Part shown: in pieces, positions 1 through 4,907 of the stretch | Layout: each line of letters starts with the position of its first letter | Position numbering within the stretch: position 1 is the stretch's first letter | Origin: Bacillota bacterium | Lineage (GTDB): Bacteria > Bacillota > Clostridia > Tissierellales > Gottschalkiaceae | Length of the DNA: 8,403 bases | Assembly (NCBI GenBank): GCA_023420895.1 | Contig: JAEZUY010000019.1 | Location: 1 to 8,403, forward strand | Direction of reading: 5' to 3' | Program-made: the position numbers and the translations under genes | Notes under the pieces: generated by a model | Seen by the model: only the letters and a program-made list of their open reading frames with translations | What the model was told of the DNA's origin: nothing | Database searches by the model: none

Positions 1-143
1 TTGGCCAGTTCTCACTGACTGTTTATTTTCAGCTCTTTGCTGAATGGAATTATCGTTAATTTCGCTGTTGGAATTAACTTATGGTTATCTGCTGTTCATT
101 TTTCAAAATTCAGTTTCTCTGTAGCGCTTGTCTCGCGACTACT
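1..143 (-). other. Untranslated leader of a leftward (probably rRNA) operon
   Basis: No convincing reading frame is present here. The stretch follows the tandem promoters and contains, on the minus strand, TTTTGAAAAATGAAC (94-108). This resembles part of the boxA-type antitermination element found in Bacillota rRNA leaders. A small hairpin with arms TTCAGC/GCTGAA and a 5-base loop lies at 28-44. Assignment as an rRNA leader rests on the promoter pattern and this weak similarity. The rest of the gene-free stretch (307-430) is AT-rich spacer in which I see nothing definite. Confidence 0.45.
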
Positions 144-149
144 TTATCT

Positions 150-178
150 ACCATACCAGCTATTTTTAATTTCGTCAA
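150..178 (-). promoter_or_regulatory. Proximal rRNA-type promoter (P2), leftward
   Basis: Read on the minus strand there is a -35 box TTGACG (173-178), a spacer of exactly 17 bases and a -10 box TATGGT (150-155) preceded by TGG. The expected start is near base 143, and transcription would leave the window to the left. Immediately upstream (182-209) lie three runs of seven A residues (minus strand) spaced 10-11 bases apart, which resembles an UP element. Two strong tandem promoters with A-tracts and a non-coding leader are typical of Bacillota rRNA operons. The rRNA itself is outside the window, so the target is inferred. Confidence 0.7.
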
Positions 179-277
179 CAGTTTTTTTAAAGTTTTTTTA
201 AGTTTTTTTATTTTCTTTTAAAATACTGTTAAATAGCTGTGAATTTATTTCCGCCGTCCTTTTTCGACAGCTTTTTC

Positions 278-306
278 ATTCTAACTCATATTTTAAATTG
301 TGTCAA
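278..306 (-). promoter_or_regulatory. Distal rRNA-type promoter (P1), leftward
   Basis: On the minus strand a perfect -35 box TTGACA (301-306) is separated by 17 bases from TAGAAT (278-283). It lies about 128 bases upstream of the second promoter and points the same way. AT-rich sequence with long T runs (311-340) sits behind it. Near-perfect boxes with ideal spacing make this one of the strongest promoters in the window, and the tandem arrangement supports an rRNA operon to the left. Confidence 0.7.
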
Positions 307-430
307 CGGGTATTTTTATTTTTTTTTATATTTTTTTCTAATTTCAATATTAAAGTTCTGTTATTTTGTGTTAAATAAGCCATTTTCATAAACTCAACTT
401 TATTCTTTTCTCCCAAACTTCTTCTTTTGC

Positions 431-439
431 TGTTATAAT
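431..439 (+). promoter_or_regulatory. Extended -10 promoter of the BMC shell gene
   Basis: A perfect TATAAT (434-439) is preceded by TG and one base (431-433), the extended -10 form. No recognisable -35 box lies 16-18 bases upstream (around 411-416, tcccaa), so the extended motif probably does the work. The expected start near 446 gives a short leader of about 29 bases. Confidence 0.6.
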
Positions 440-455
440 ATAAGTAACAATAACT

Positions 456-464
456 GAGGAAAGG
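456..464 (+). promoter_or_regulatory. Ribosome binding site deciding the BMC start
   Basis: GAGGAAAGG ends one base before the ATG at 466, too close for that codon to be used. It stands 10 bases before the ATG at 475. This favours the second ATG as the true start. Confidence 0.6.
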
Positions 465-474
465 AATGTTTCAA

Positions 475-1035
475 ATGAACGTCGCAATAGGAGTTGCAGA
501 ATTTAAAAGTATAGCAGTCGGACTCGATATGCTTGATAAAATGACTAAAACATCTTCAATCGATATAATAGACAACAGAACTCTATGTATAGGGAAATTT
601 CTAGTTACTATTTCTGGAGAAGTTGCGGATGTACAGGCAGCAATAGACAGAGTTAAAGAAGAAGCAGGATCAAGTCTTATAGTTGCCGGGGTCATTGCAC
701 GTGTTATGGACGGAGTCGTTGAAAAAATAAATGCCAGAATAGACAGAACCAATATATCTGCTATAGGTGTTATAGAAACTCAAAATTTAAGTACAGGAAT
801 AATATGTGCAAACACTGTGAAAAGAACTGCTCAGGTTGAACTTCTGAGAGTATCTCTTACAATGGGGCTCGGCGGAAAATCTGTAGTTACTTTCACAGGA
901 GATATTGCTTCAGTAAGAGCCGCTTTAAGCGCTGCTGAATCTGAACTAGAAGAAATGAATATAAATGGAAAAATACTGGCATCAGCTGCTATAGCTTCTC
1001 CATCAGAATCATTTATAGAAAAATTTAACGCTTAA
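475..1035 (+). CDS. Tandem-domain bacterial microcompartment shell protein, PduT-like (BMC-T)
   Basis: The 186-residue protein carries two BMC domains in tandem (about residues 3-90 and 96-182), the length and layout of PduT-type shell proteins. These form pseudohexameric trimers in the facets of bacterial microcompartments. Visible family marks are MNVAIGVAEF at the start, GKFLVTISGEV in domain 1, and AIGVIET then GLGGKSVVTFTGDI in domain 2. Cys38 (in RTLCIGKF) aligns with Cys38 of PduT, which binds a [4Fe-4S] cluster at the trimer pore, so electron transfer through the shell is an attractive inference. The start at 475 is chosen over an in-frame ATG at 466 because of ribosome-site spacing. 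The gene stands alone with its own promoter and terminator. No enzyme, other shell gene or aldehyde dehydrogenase is nearby, so it probably serves a compartment encoded elsewhere in the genome. The family call is firm; cluster binding and the partner compartment are inferred. Confidence 0.9.
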   Translation: MNVAIGVAEFKSIAVGLDMLDKMTKTSSIDIIDNRTLCIGKFLVTISGEVADVQAAIDRVKEEAGSSLIVAGVIARVMDGVVEKINARIDRTNISAIGVIETQNLSTGIICANTVKRTAQVELLRVSLTMGLGGKSVVTFTGDIASVRAALSAAESELEEMNINGKILASAAIASPSESFIEKFNA

Positions 1036-1060
1036 TCATTGAAAATAATATATTTATAAT

Positions 1061-1091
1061 AAAAAACCAGACATATTTATGTCTGGTTTTC
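1061..1091. terminator. Bidirectional intrinsic terminator between BMC and Nudix genes
   Basis: A hairpin with arms CCAGACAT (1067-1074) and ATGTCTGG (1079-1086) is flanked by A6 on the left and T4 on the right. The A/T flanks extend the stem. It gives a U tract in both directions and so can end both the rightward BMC transcript and the leftward Nudix transcript. Confidence 0.85.
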
Positions 1092-1095
1092 TTTA

Positions 1096-1668
1096 TTATT
1101 TGAATTCTTTTTCTACTCTGTCTATTATCTTTTCATATATGGGTATCATATGAGGTTCACTGCTTTTTTCACTCACTTCACTGAATTTAATCCAGCCAAT
1201 ATCCGAATTTTCATCTTCTTTAATCCTTATATTTTCATCTTCAGACACCTCGAATAAATAAGTGAGATCCAGGTGAATATGAGGAACTATATATTTATTT
1301 CCGCTGTAATGCGATTTTACTGTAAGAAGATTTAGTGATATAGGCTTTTCTGAAACTATTTTAAAATTCTCAACACCTGTTTCTTCTTTCATTTCTTTAA
1401 TCGCATTATCAAGCGGTATATCTTCTCCGTCACAATGTCCTCCAACCCAAGACCAGCTGTCATAAATATTGTGATAAACCATAAGAACTTTATCTCTCTC
1501 AGGATTCACTATAAATGCTGAAGTAGTCAGGTGAACCAGTCTGTTGTTTCTGTATACTATGTCACTGAATTTATCTACGTATAATTCCGCAAGTCCTTTT
1601 TCTGCTATTTCCTCTTCACTGAAGGGCTCGTAATTTGCAACGGCCTCTCTATAGTTTTCTTTACTCAT
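1096..1668 (-). CDS. Nudix hydrolase family protein
   Basis: The 190-residue protein has a Nudix box at residues 77-99. It follows G-x5-D-x7-K-E-x-x-E-E-x-G-V, so the usual first Glu is Asp83 and the usual Arg is Lys91. The metal-binding glutamates E92, E95 and E96 are kept. Nudix enzymes hydrolyse nucleoside diphosphates linked to another group, but substrate cannot be read from the box. The N-terminal region (NYREAVANYEPFSEEE) and the long acidic C-terminal part are not diagnostic. The ATG at 1668 is preceded by AGAAGGG with a 5-base gap. A longer frame to 1719 would need a TTG start without a ribosome site and is rejected. The gene is a single unit ending at the terminator shared with the BMC gene. 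It might be a housecleaning or cofactor pyrophosphatase; function is unassigned. Confidence 0.85.
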   Translation of the reverse strand: MSKENYREAVANYEPFSEEEIAEKGLAELYVDKFSDIVYRNNRLVHLTTSAFIVNPERDKVLMVYHNIYDSWSWVGGHCDGEDIPLDNAIKEMKEETGVENFKIVSEKPISLNLLTVKSHYSGNKYIVPHIHLDLTYLFEVSEDENIRIKEDENSDIGWIKFSEVSEKSSEPHMIPIYEKIIDRVEKEFK

Positions 1669-1673
1669 TTTTT

Positions 1674-1680
1674 CCCTTCT
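1674..1680 (-). promoter_or_regulatory. Ribosome binding site deciding the Nudix start
   Basis: AGAAGGG on the minus strand lies 5 bases before the ATG at 1668. Neither the in-frame ATG at 1689 nor the TTG at 1719 has such a site. Confidence 0.6.
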
Positions 1681-1792
1681 TTCCTTCATAAAACTTATTT
1701 TATCTATACAACCTGTCAAAGCTGTAATTTCACATTTTATACCGGAAAGATCAATTATTCTCTATTGAACTGCCGGCATTTTGAACATCTCT

Positions 1793-1820
1793 ATAATACC
1801 ATTATACGCAAAAGAGTCAA
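1793..1820 (-). promoter_or_regulatory. Possible promoter of the Nudix gene
   Basis: TTGACT (1815-1820) and TATTAT (1793-1798) are spaced 16 bases apart on the minus strand, giving a leader of about 118 bases. An overlapping TATAAT lacks a partner -35. The call is tentative. Confidence 0.35.
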
Positions 1821-1852
1821 AATGATATATCACAAACTTTAACAAAATATGC

Positions 1853-1891
1853 AAAAAAGAGACAGCCTTTCAAAAATCAAGACTGTCTCTT
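1853..1891 (-). terminator. Intrinsic terminator of the substrate-binding protein gene
   Basis: On the minus strand a 9-bp stem (arms AAGAGACAG and CTGTCTCTT, at 1883-1891 and 1857-1865) is followed by six T residues. It lies about 20 bases after the stop codon of the lipoprotein gene. Confidence 0.85.
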
Positions 1892-1909
1892 CAATATGTC
1901 TATTTTTTA

Positions 1910-3106
1910 TTACTGCTCTTGAGATTCTGTTTTTGACGGTGAATCTGAACTGTCTCCTCTTACCGCTCCTTCAAGAATATACGAAACATCCTCGTCAGTC
2001 AGTTCTACATTATAAAACTTACTGCAGAATTCTTTCGTATTTTCAGCTATGTCTATATCATATTTTTCAGGATATAGAAGATTTGCAAGCCACTGAAGTC
2101 CTAAAACTCTGTTAACTGAAGGCGGTCTGTCCATCCATGAGAACGGAAGTTCTGGTGTCTGGTAAACTTCTCCGTCCTGAACAGCTTTTATTTCCTGCCA
2201 TACAGGATCTTCTTTTATATGAGAATATGTTCCGCTTCTTGAATCAGATGATGAAATTATAAGCTCTGGATTCCATTCAAGAACTTGTTCCATCGAAACA
2301 GGTGATCTTCCTTTCACCTCTTTAGCATCAACTTCAGCTACATTATTTGCCTGAGCATATTTAAGTATTGTAGAACGTTCCGAAGATGCCGGTTCAGTTT
2401 CAAGCCCTTCAGGTCCCTGTGCATAATAAACTCTTACTTTCTCATCCTCAGATAAGTCACTAAGTTTTTCTTCAACATCTGAAATTATTTCTTTAGCATA
2501 TGAAGCAAGTTCTGCTGCTCTTTCCTCTTCTCCATAGATTTCACCTAAAAGTTCATATGTCATGTCCATTTCTTCAAAAAGACCTGTAACTACTACTACA
2601 GGTATATCAAGCTGATCCTGAAGCTCATCTGCATCGCTTATGTCAGAATCCTTTATTTTTGAAGTTCCTACCTGCAATATGATTTGTGCGCCTGAACTTA
2701 TAATTTCTTCTTTGTTCAGCTCGCTTCCTATCTGAATTCCTCCTAGACTTGGAAGTGCTGCAAGATCCGGAAGATATTTAGCCTCATCTTCTGTAAGTTC
2801 TATAGATGATCCGGCCATTTTTTCAGGATTCATAGTATACGCAAAAATCATACCTGCCGGTGAAGTGAAATATACTTTCTCAAGTTTTTCAGGTGCAGGT
2901 ATTTCTACTGTTCTTCCCGCATGGTCCGTTATTTCAACAGTTTCTGCAGTATTCGACTTTTCCTCTGTGTCTTTTTCTTCAGCAGTCTGTTCCTGTTTTA
3001 CAGGTGTTTCTTCTGGTGCCTGCTCTTTTTCACCGCATCCGTAGAGCGATACAGAAGTTATAGCAAGAGCTGTTAAAAGTGCTATCGACTTGGCTCTGAA
3101 TTTCAT
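1910..3106 (-). CDS. Lipoprotein substrate-binding protein of an iron-siderophore/cobalamin-type ABC importer
   Basis: This 398-residue protein has a lipoprotein signal peptide with basic residues, a hydrophobic core (8-20) and a lipobox ending LYGC, with Cys24 as the lipidated residue. Tyr at -2 is a little unusual. A Glu/Lys/Thr-rich linker (25-58) leads into a fold typical of the periplasmic-binding 2 family (FecB/BtuF class, about 60-345). Characteristic parts are DHAGRTVEIP, the stretch KEEIISSGAQIILQVG, MEQVLEWNPELIIS (272-285) and WMDRPPSVNRVLGLQWL (324-340). The C-terminus is a short Ser-rich tail. It would bind a metal chelate, heme or corrinoid outside the membrane and pass it to a permease. 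No permease or ATPase gene is adjacent on either side, so it is an orphan component here and the ligand is unknown. The start is fixed by AGGAGG at 3115-3120, 8 bases upstream. Confidence 0.85.
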   Translation of the reverse strand: MKFRAKSIALLTALAITSVSLYGCGEKEQAPEETPVKQEQTAEEKDTEEKSNTAETVEITDHAGRTVEIPAPEKLEKVYFTSPAGMIFAYTMNPEKMAGSSIELTEDEAKYLPDLAALPSLGGIQIGSELNKEEIISSGAQIILQVGTSKIKDSDISDADELQDQLDIPVVVVTGLFEEMDMTYELLGEIYGEEERAAELASYAKEIISDVEEKLSDLSEDEKVRVYYAQGPEGLETEPASSERSTILKYAQANNVAEVDAKEVKGRSPVSMEQVLEWNPELIISSSDSRSGTYSHIKEDPVWQEIKAVQDGEVYQTPELPFSWMDRPPSVNRVLGLQWLANLLYPEKYDIDIAENTKEFCSKFYNVELTDEDVSYILEGAVRGDSSDSPSKTESQEQ

Positions 3107-3126
3107 ATCTTTGTCCTCCTTAATTA

Positions 3127-3140
3127 AGTAAACGTTATCC
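3127..3140. promoter_or_regulatory. cre-like (LacI/CcpA-type) palindrome
   Basis: AGTAAACGTTATCC matches the core of the catabolite-responsive element TGWAANCGNTNWCA at all specified positions except the two outermost. It lies between the probable transcription start and the ribosome site of the substrate-binding protein gene, where a bound repressor would block transcription. This rests on sequence likeness only. Other LacI-family regulators use similar sites. Confidence 0.35.
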
Positions 3141-3149
3141 TCATTCTAA

Positions 3150-3179
3150 TATATATTCATATTTTCGTCTACATGTCAA
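3150..3179 (-). promoter_or_regulatory. Promoter of the substrate-binding protein gene
   Basis: A perfect TTGACA (3174-3179) with an 18-base spacer precedes TATATA (3150-3155) on the minus strand. A slightly later TATATT is an alternative -10. The leader would be about 37 bases. Confidence 0.5.
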
Positions 3180-3241
3180 AAGTAACAGAACGGCTTTACA
3201 ATGCTTTAAATTTTTCATTTAAAATTAAATTAATATACTAT

Positions 3242-3273
3242 AAAAAGGACTGAAGATTCAAATCTTCAGTCTT
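3242..3273 (-). terminator. Intrinsic terminator downstream of the methyltransferase gene
   Basis: A 10-bp stem (arms GACTGAAGAT and ATCTTCAGTC around a 4-base loop, 3248-3271) is followed on the minus strand by CTTTTT. It lies about 118 bases after the methyltransferase stop. The rest of the spacer holds no convincing gene. Confidence 0.8.
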
Positions 3274-3390
3274 CTCAGGATTATCTATGAAAATATATAT
3301 TTAATAGTGTCTATTGATTTCTAACTAATCTATCAAGAATTTCAATTATATATTCTTTAATATCTGTGTCTCAGAATAATAAATTTTTAT

Positions 3391-4023
3391 CTATTCCGCA
3401 TCCGGCTTATAGCCTACAACAGTATATATAAATCCTTTAATCTGTTTGTCGCAGATATCTGTAAATCCGTTTCTTCTCATTCTGTCTGCAATATCATGTC
3501 TGTTTTCTATATGACAGTCTCCGCTTTTTAAAAGTTTAAATATTATATTATTTTCTACCCATCCTGCAATCCCGCTTACTCCGGTATCGGATAACAAATA
3601 TAAGCCTCCAGGCTTAAGCACTCGGTATGCTTCCTTCATAGCTTTGTCAGAATCAGGATAGTGGTGGAAACTCTGAATGCACGTCACAACATCAAAACTG
3701 TTATCTTCATAAGGCAGACAGTCTGCCAGACCCTGTTTGAAATGCGCATTTTTAATATTTTTAGATTCAGCTACCTCAATCATTTTTTCTGAGAGATCTA
3801 GTCCATGATATTCTGCATCTTTCTTTGCAGCGAGATTGTCTATAAGAAAACCTGTCCCGCAGCCTACATCTAGAAGATTATTATAATTAAAATCACTCAA
3901 AAACTCCTCTGCATCTGCACAGCTCACTTTTCCGGCTCCCGAATAATTTAATGAAGTATTGCTGTCGTATGTTTCGGCCTGCTTGTCAAAATGACTCTGT
4001 GATTCTTTTACATAGTCTTTCAT
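3391..4023 (-). CDS. Class I SAM-dependent methyltransferase (Methyltransf_11/UbiE-like)
   Basis: The 210-residue protein has the class I methyltransferase order. Motif I is LLDVGCGTG (50-58), which binds S-adenosylmethionine. The acidic residue of motif II is in HGLDLSEKM (Asp76). LPYEDNSFDVVTCIQSFHHY (103-122) covers motif III/IV, and RVLKPGGLYLLSD (134-146) covers the late strand. The N-terminal HFDKQAETYD is common in UbiE/MenG-like and related small-molecule methyltransferases. The acceptor substrate cannot be told from the sequence. No quinone, corrin or other pathway gene is beside it. The ATG at 4023 has AGAGGTG at 4029-4035, a 5-base gap. The gene is a single unit with its own probable promoter and a downstream terminator. 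Confidence 0.85.
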   Translation of the reverse strand: MKDYVKESQSHFDKQAETYDSNTSLNYSGAGKVSCADAEEFLSDFNYNNLLDVGCGTGFLIDNLAAKKDAEYHGLDLSEKMIEVAESKNIKNAHFKQGLADCLPYEDNSFDVVTCIQSFHHYPDSDKAMKEAYRVLKPGGLYLLSDTGVSGIAGWVENNIIFKLLKSGDCHIENRHDIADRMRRNGFTDICDKQIKGFIYTVVGYKPDAE

Positions 4024-4043
4024 TCTAACACCTCTATTCTCTA

Positions 4044-4073
4044 AATATGATACCGATTATCAGTCTAGTTCAA
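4044..4073 (-). promoter_or_regulatory. Possible promoter of the methyltransferase gene with an overlapping palindrome
   Basis: TTGAAC (4068-4073), an 18-base spacer and CATATT (4044-4049) form a moderate promoter on the minus strand. The palindrome TGATACCGATTATCA (4048-4062; arms TGATA/TATCA) sits in the spacer and touches the -10. Its 7-1-7 form resembles the Fur-type box TGATAATNATTATCA with two mismatches in one arm. A repressor bound there would block RNA polymerase. The regulator identity is speculative. Confidence 0.35.
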
Positions 4074-4120
4074 TTTTATAATATTTTAACCGCTTTTTCT
4101 AGAATATTTAAAAAACTAAT

Positions 4121-4156
4121 AAAAAAAACCGGACTTCTTTAAAAGAAATCCGGTTT
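4121..4156 (-). terminator. Intrinsic terminator of the tRNA operon
   Basis: A long stem on the minus strand has arms AAACCGGA and TCCGGTTT, extended inward by TTCTT/AAGAA. A run of eight T residues follows, extending past the stem. It lies 10 bases after the CCA end of tRNA-Arg. Confidence 0.92.
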
Positions 4157-4166
4157 AAAATATGTA

Positions 4167-4243
4167 TGGCGCGCCCATGAGGACTTGAACCCCAAACCTT
4201 TTGATTCGTAGTCAAACACTCTATCCAGTTGAGCTATGGGCGC
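4167..4243 (-). tRNA. tRNA-Arg (anticodon ACG)
   Basis: A 77-base gene with acceptor arms GCGCCCA/TGGGCGC, discriminator G and encoded CCA. The anticodon stem TTTGA/TCAAA encloses loop CTACGAA. A34 would be edited to inosine, reading CGN codons. It is the last gene of the eight-tRNA transcript. Confidence 0.95.
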
Positions 4244-4253
4244 ATAAAATTAA

Positions 4254-4328
4254 TGGCTGGGGTAGCTGGATTCGAACCAACGCATGTCAGAGTCAAAGTC
4301 TGATGCCTTACCGCTTGGCGATACCCCA
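4254..4328 (-). tRNA. tRNA-Gln (anticodon TTG)
   Basis: A 75-base gene with acceptor arms TGGGGTA/TACCCCA (the U1-A72 pair usual in tRNA-Gln), anticodon loop CTTTGAC and encoded CCA. Confidence 0.95.
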
Positions 4329-4336
4329 GAATTTAT

Positions 4337-4410
4337 TGGAGCGGGTGAAGGGAATCGAACCCTCGCAACTGGCTTGGAAGGCCAGGGCTCTACCACTGAG
4401 CTACACCCGC
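4337..4410 (-). tRNA. tRNA-Gly (anticodon TCC)
   Basis: A 74-base gene with a GCGGGTG acceptor strand, anticodon stem CTGGC/GCCAG, loop CTTCCAA, discriminator T and encoded CCA. Only 3 bases separate it from tRNA-Tyr upstream. Confidence 0.95.
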
Positions 4411-4413
4411 ATA

Positions 4414-4499
4414 TGGTGGATGGGACTGGATTCGAACCAGTGAAAGCTTAGCTAACGGATTTACAGTCCGTCCCCTTTGGCCAACTCGGGAACCCATCC
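4414..4499 (-). tRNA. tRNA-Tyr (anticodon GTA)
   Basis: An 86-base class II tRNA with a long variable arm, acceptor arms GGATGGG/CCCATCC, anticodon loop CTGTAAA, discriminator A and encoded CCA. The long variable arm is normal for bacterial tRNA-Tyr. Confidence 0.95.
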
Positions 4500-4507
4500 A
4501 GAATAAA

Positions 4508-4583
4508 TGGAGCTGGTGAGAGGACTTGAACCCCCAACCTACTGATTACAAGTCAGTTGCTCTGCCAATTGAGCCACACCAGC
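4508..4583 (-). tRNA. tRNA-Thr (anticodon TGT)
   Basis: A 76-base gene with acceptor arms GCTGGTG/CACCAGC, anticodon stem ACTGA/TCAGT, loop CTTGTAA, discriminator T and encoded CCA. A 23-base spacer, the longest in the array, separates it from tRNA-Asp. Confidence 0.95.
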
Positions 4584-4606
4584 TTATTTTTTATATTTTA
4601 AAACAA

Positions 4607-4683
4607 TGGCGACCTGGAAGGGACTCGAACCCTCGACCTCCAGCGTGACAGGCTGGCATTCTAACCAACTGAACTACCAGGCC
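4607..4683 (-). tRNA. tRNA-Asp (anticodon GTC)
   Basis: A 77-base gene with acceptor arms GGCCTGG/CCAGGTC (one G-U pair), anticodon stem CCAGC/GCTGG, loop CTGTCAC, discriminator G and encoded CCA. Confidence 0.95.
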
Positions 4684-4688
4684 GCAAA

Positions 4689-4765
4689 TGGTAGCGGCGA
4701 ACGGATTTGAACCGCTGACACTGCGGGTATGAACCGCATGCTCTAGCCACCTGAGCTACGCCGCC
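4689..4765 (-). tRNA. tRNA-Met (anticodon CAT), elongator type
   Basis: A 77-base gene with acceptor arms GGCGGCG/CGCCGCT, anticodon stem TGCGG/CCGCA, loop TTCATAC, discriminator A and encoded CCA. The paired first position (G1-U72) and the likeness to Bacillus elongator tRNA-Met argue against an initiator, which has an unpaired first position and three G-C pairs in the anticodon stem. A lysidine-modified tRNA-Ile is less likely. Confidence 0.9.
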
Positions 4766-4770
4766 ATATA

Positions 4771-4845
4771 TGGCTCCTGGGGTGGGATTCGAACCCACAG
4801 CCTACCGGTTAACAGCCGGGTGCTCCACCGTTGAGCTACCCAGGA
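4771..4845 (-). tRNA. tRNA-Asn (anticodon GTT)
   Basis: A 75-base gene with acceptor arms TCCTGGG/CCCAGGA, anticodon loop CTGTTAA, discriminator G and encoded CCA. It is the first gene of the array, starting about 12 bases after the predicted transcription start. Confidence 0.95.
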
Positions 4846-4863
4846 AAATTCACTACGCCGTAT

Positions 4864-4892
4864 ATCTTAACATCTAAATTAAATCTTGTCAA
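4864..4892 (-). promoter_or_regulatory. Promoter of the tRNA operon
   Basis: On the minus strand a perfect TTGACA (4887-4892), a 17-base spacer and TAAGAT (4864-4869) lie just upstream of tRNA-Asn. The -35 is only about 15 bases from the stop codon of the upstream PepSY gene. A weak AT-only inverted repeat (arms AGTTAAA/TTTAACT, 4895-4913) spans that stop. Confidence 0.75.
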
Positions 4893-4907
4893 TAAGTTAA
4901 ATAAATT

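Noticed and set aside
471..752. Minus-strand open frame inside the BMC gene
   Set aside because: It is a shadow of the BMC shell gene, which has clear domain motifs, a promoter and a ribosome site. The antisense frame has none.
1669..1719. N-terminal extension of the Nudix protein to a TTG at 1719
   Set aside because: There is no ribosome site before the TTG, while the ATG at 1668 has a good one. The extra residues do not look like part of the family.
1849..2115. Plus-strand frame over the end of the binding-protein gene
   Set aside because: It begins in the terminator hairpin and runs antisense to the lipoprotein gene, with no ribosome site and no recognisable protein.
3311..3370. Nineteen coding-looking codons after the methyltransferase stop (minus strand, DTDIKEYIIEILDRLVRNQ)
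   Set aside because: There is no start codon or ribosome site and a stop lies directly upstream. It could be a relic of a lost gene, but it is too short to separate from chance.
3311..3390. Search for a riboswitch, CRISPR array or insertion sequence in the intergenic regions
   Set aside because: I saw no regularly spaced repeats, transposase remnants or recognisable conserved riboswitch core in any spacer of the window. The longest spacers hold only promoters, terminators and AT-rich sequence.
4201..4443. 80-codon open frame on the plus strand
   Set aside because: It lies antisense across the tRNA-Arg, -Gln, -Gly and -Tyr genes. Its translation (with VKGIEPS and ALPLSYTR) is the well-known false protein produced by reading tRNA clusters backwards.
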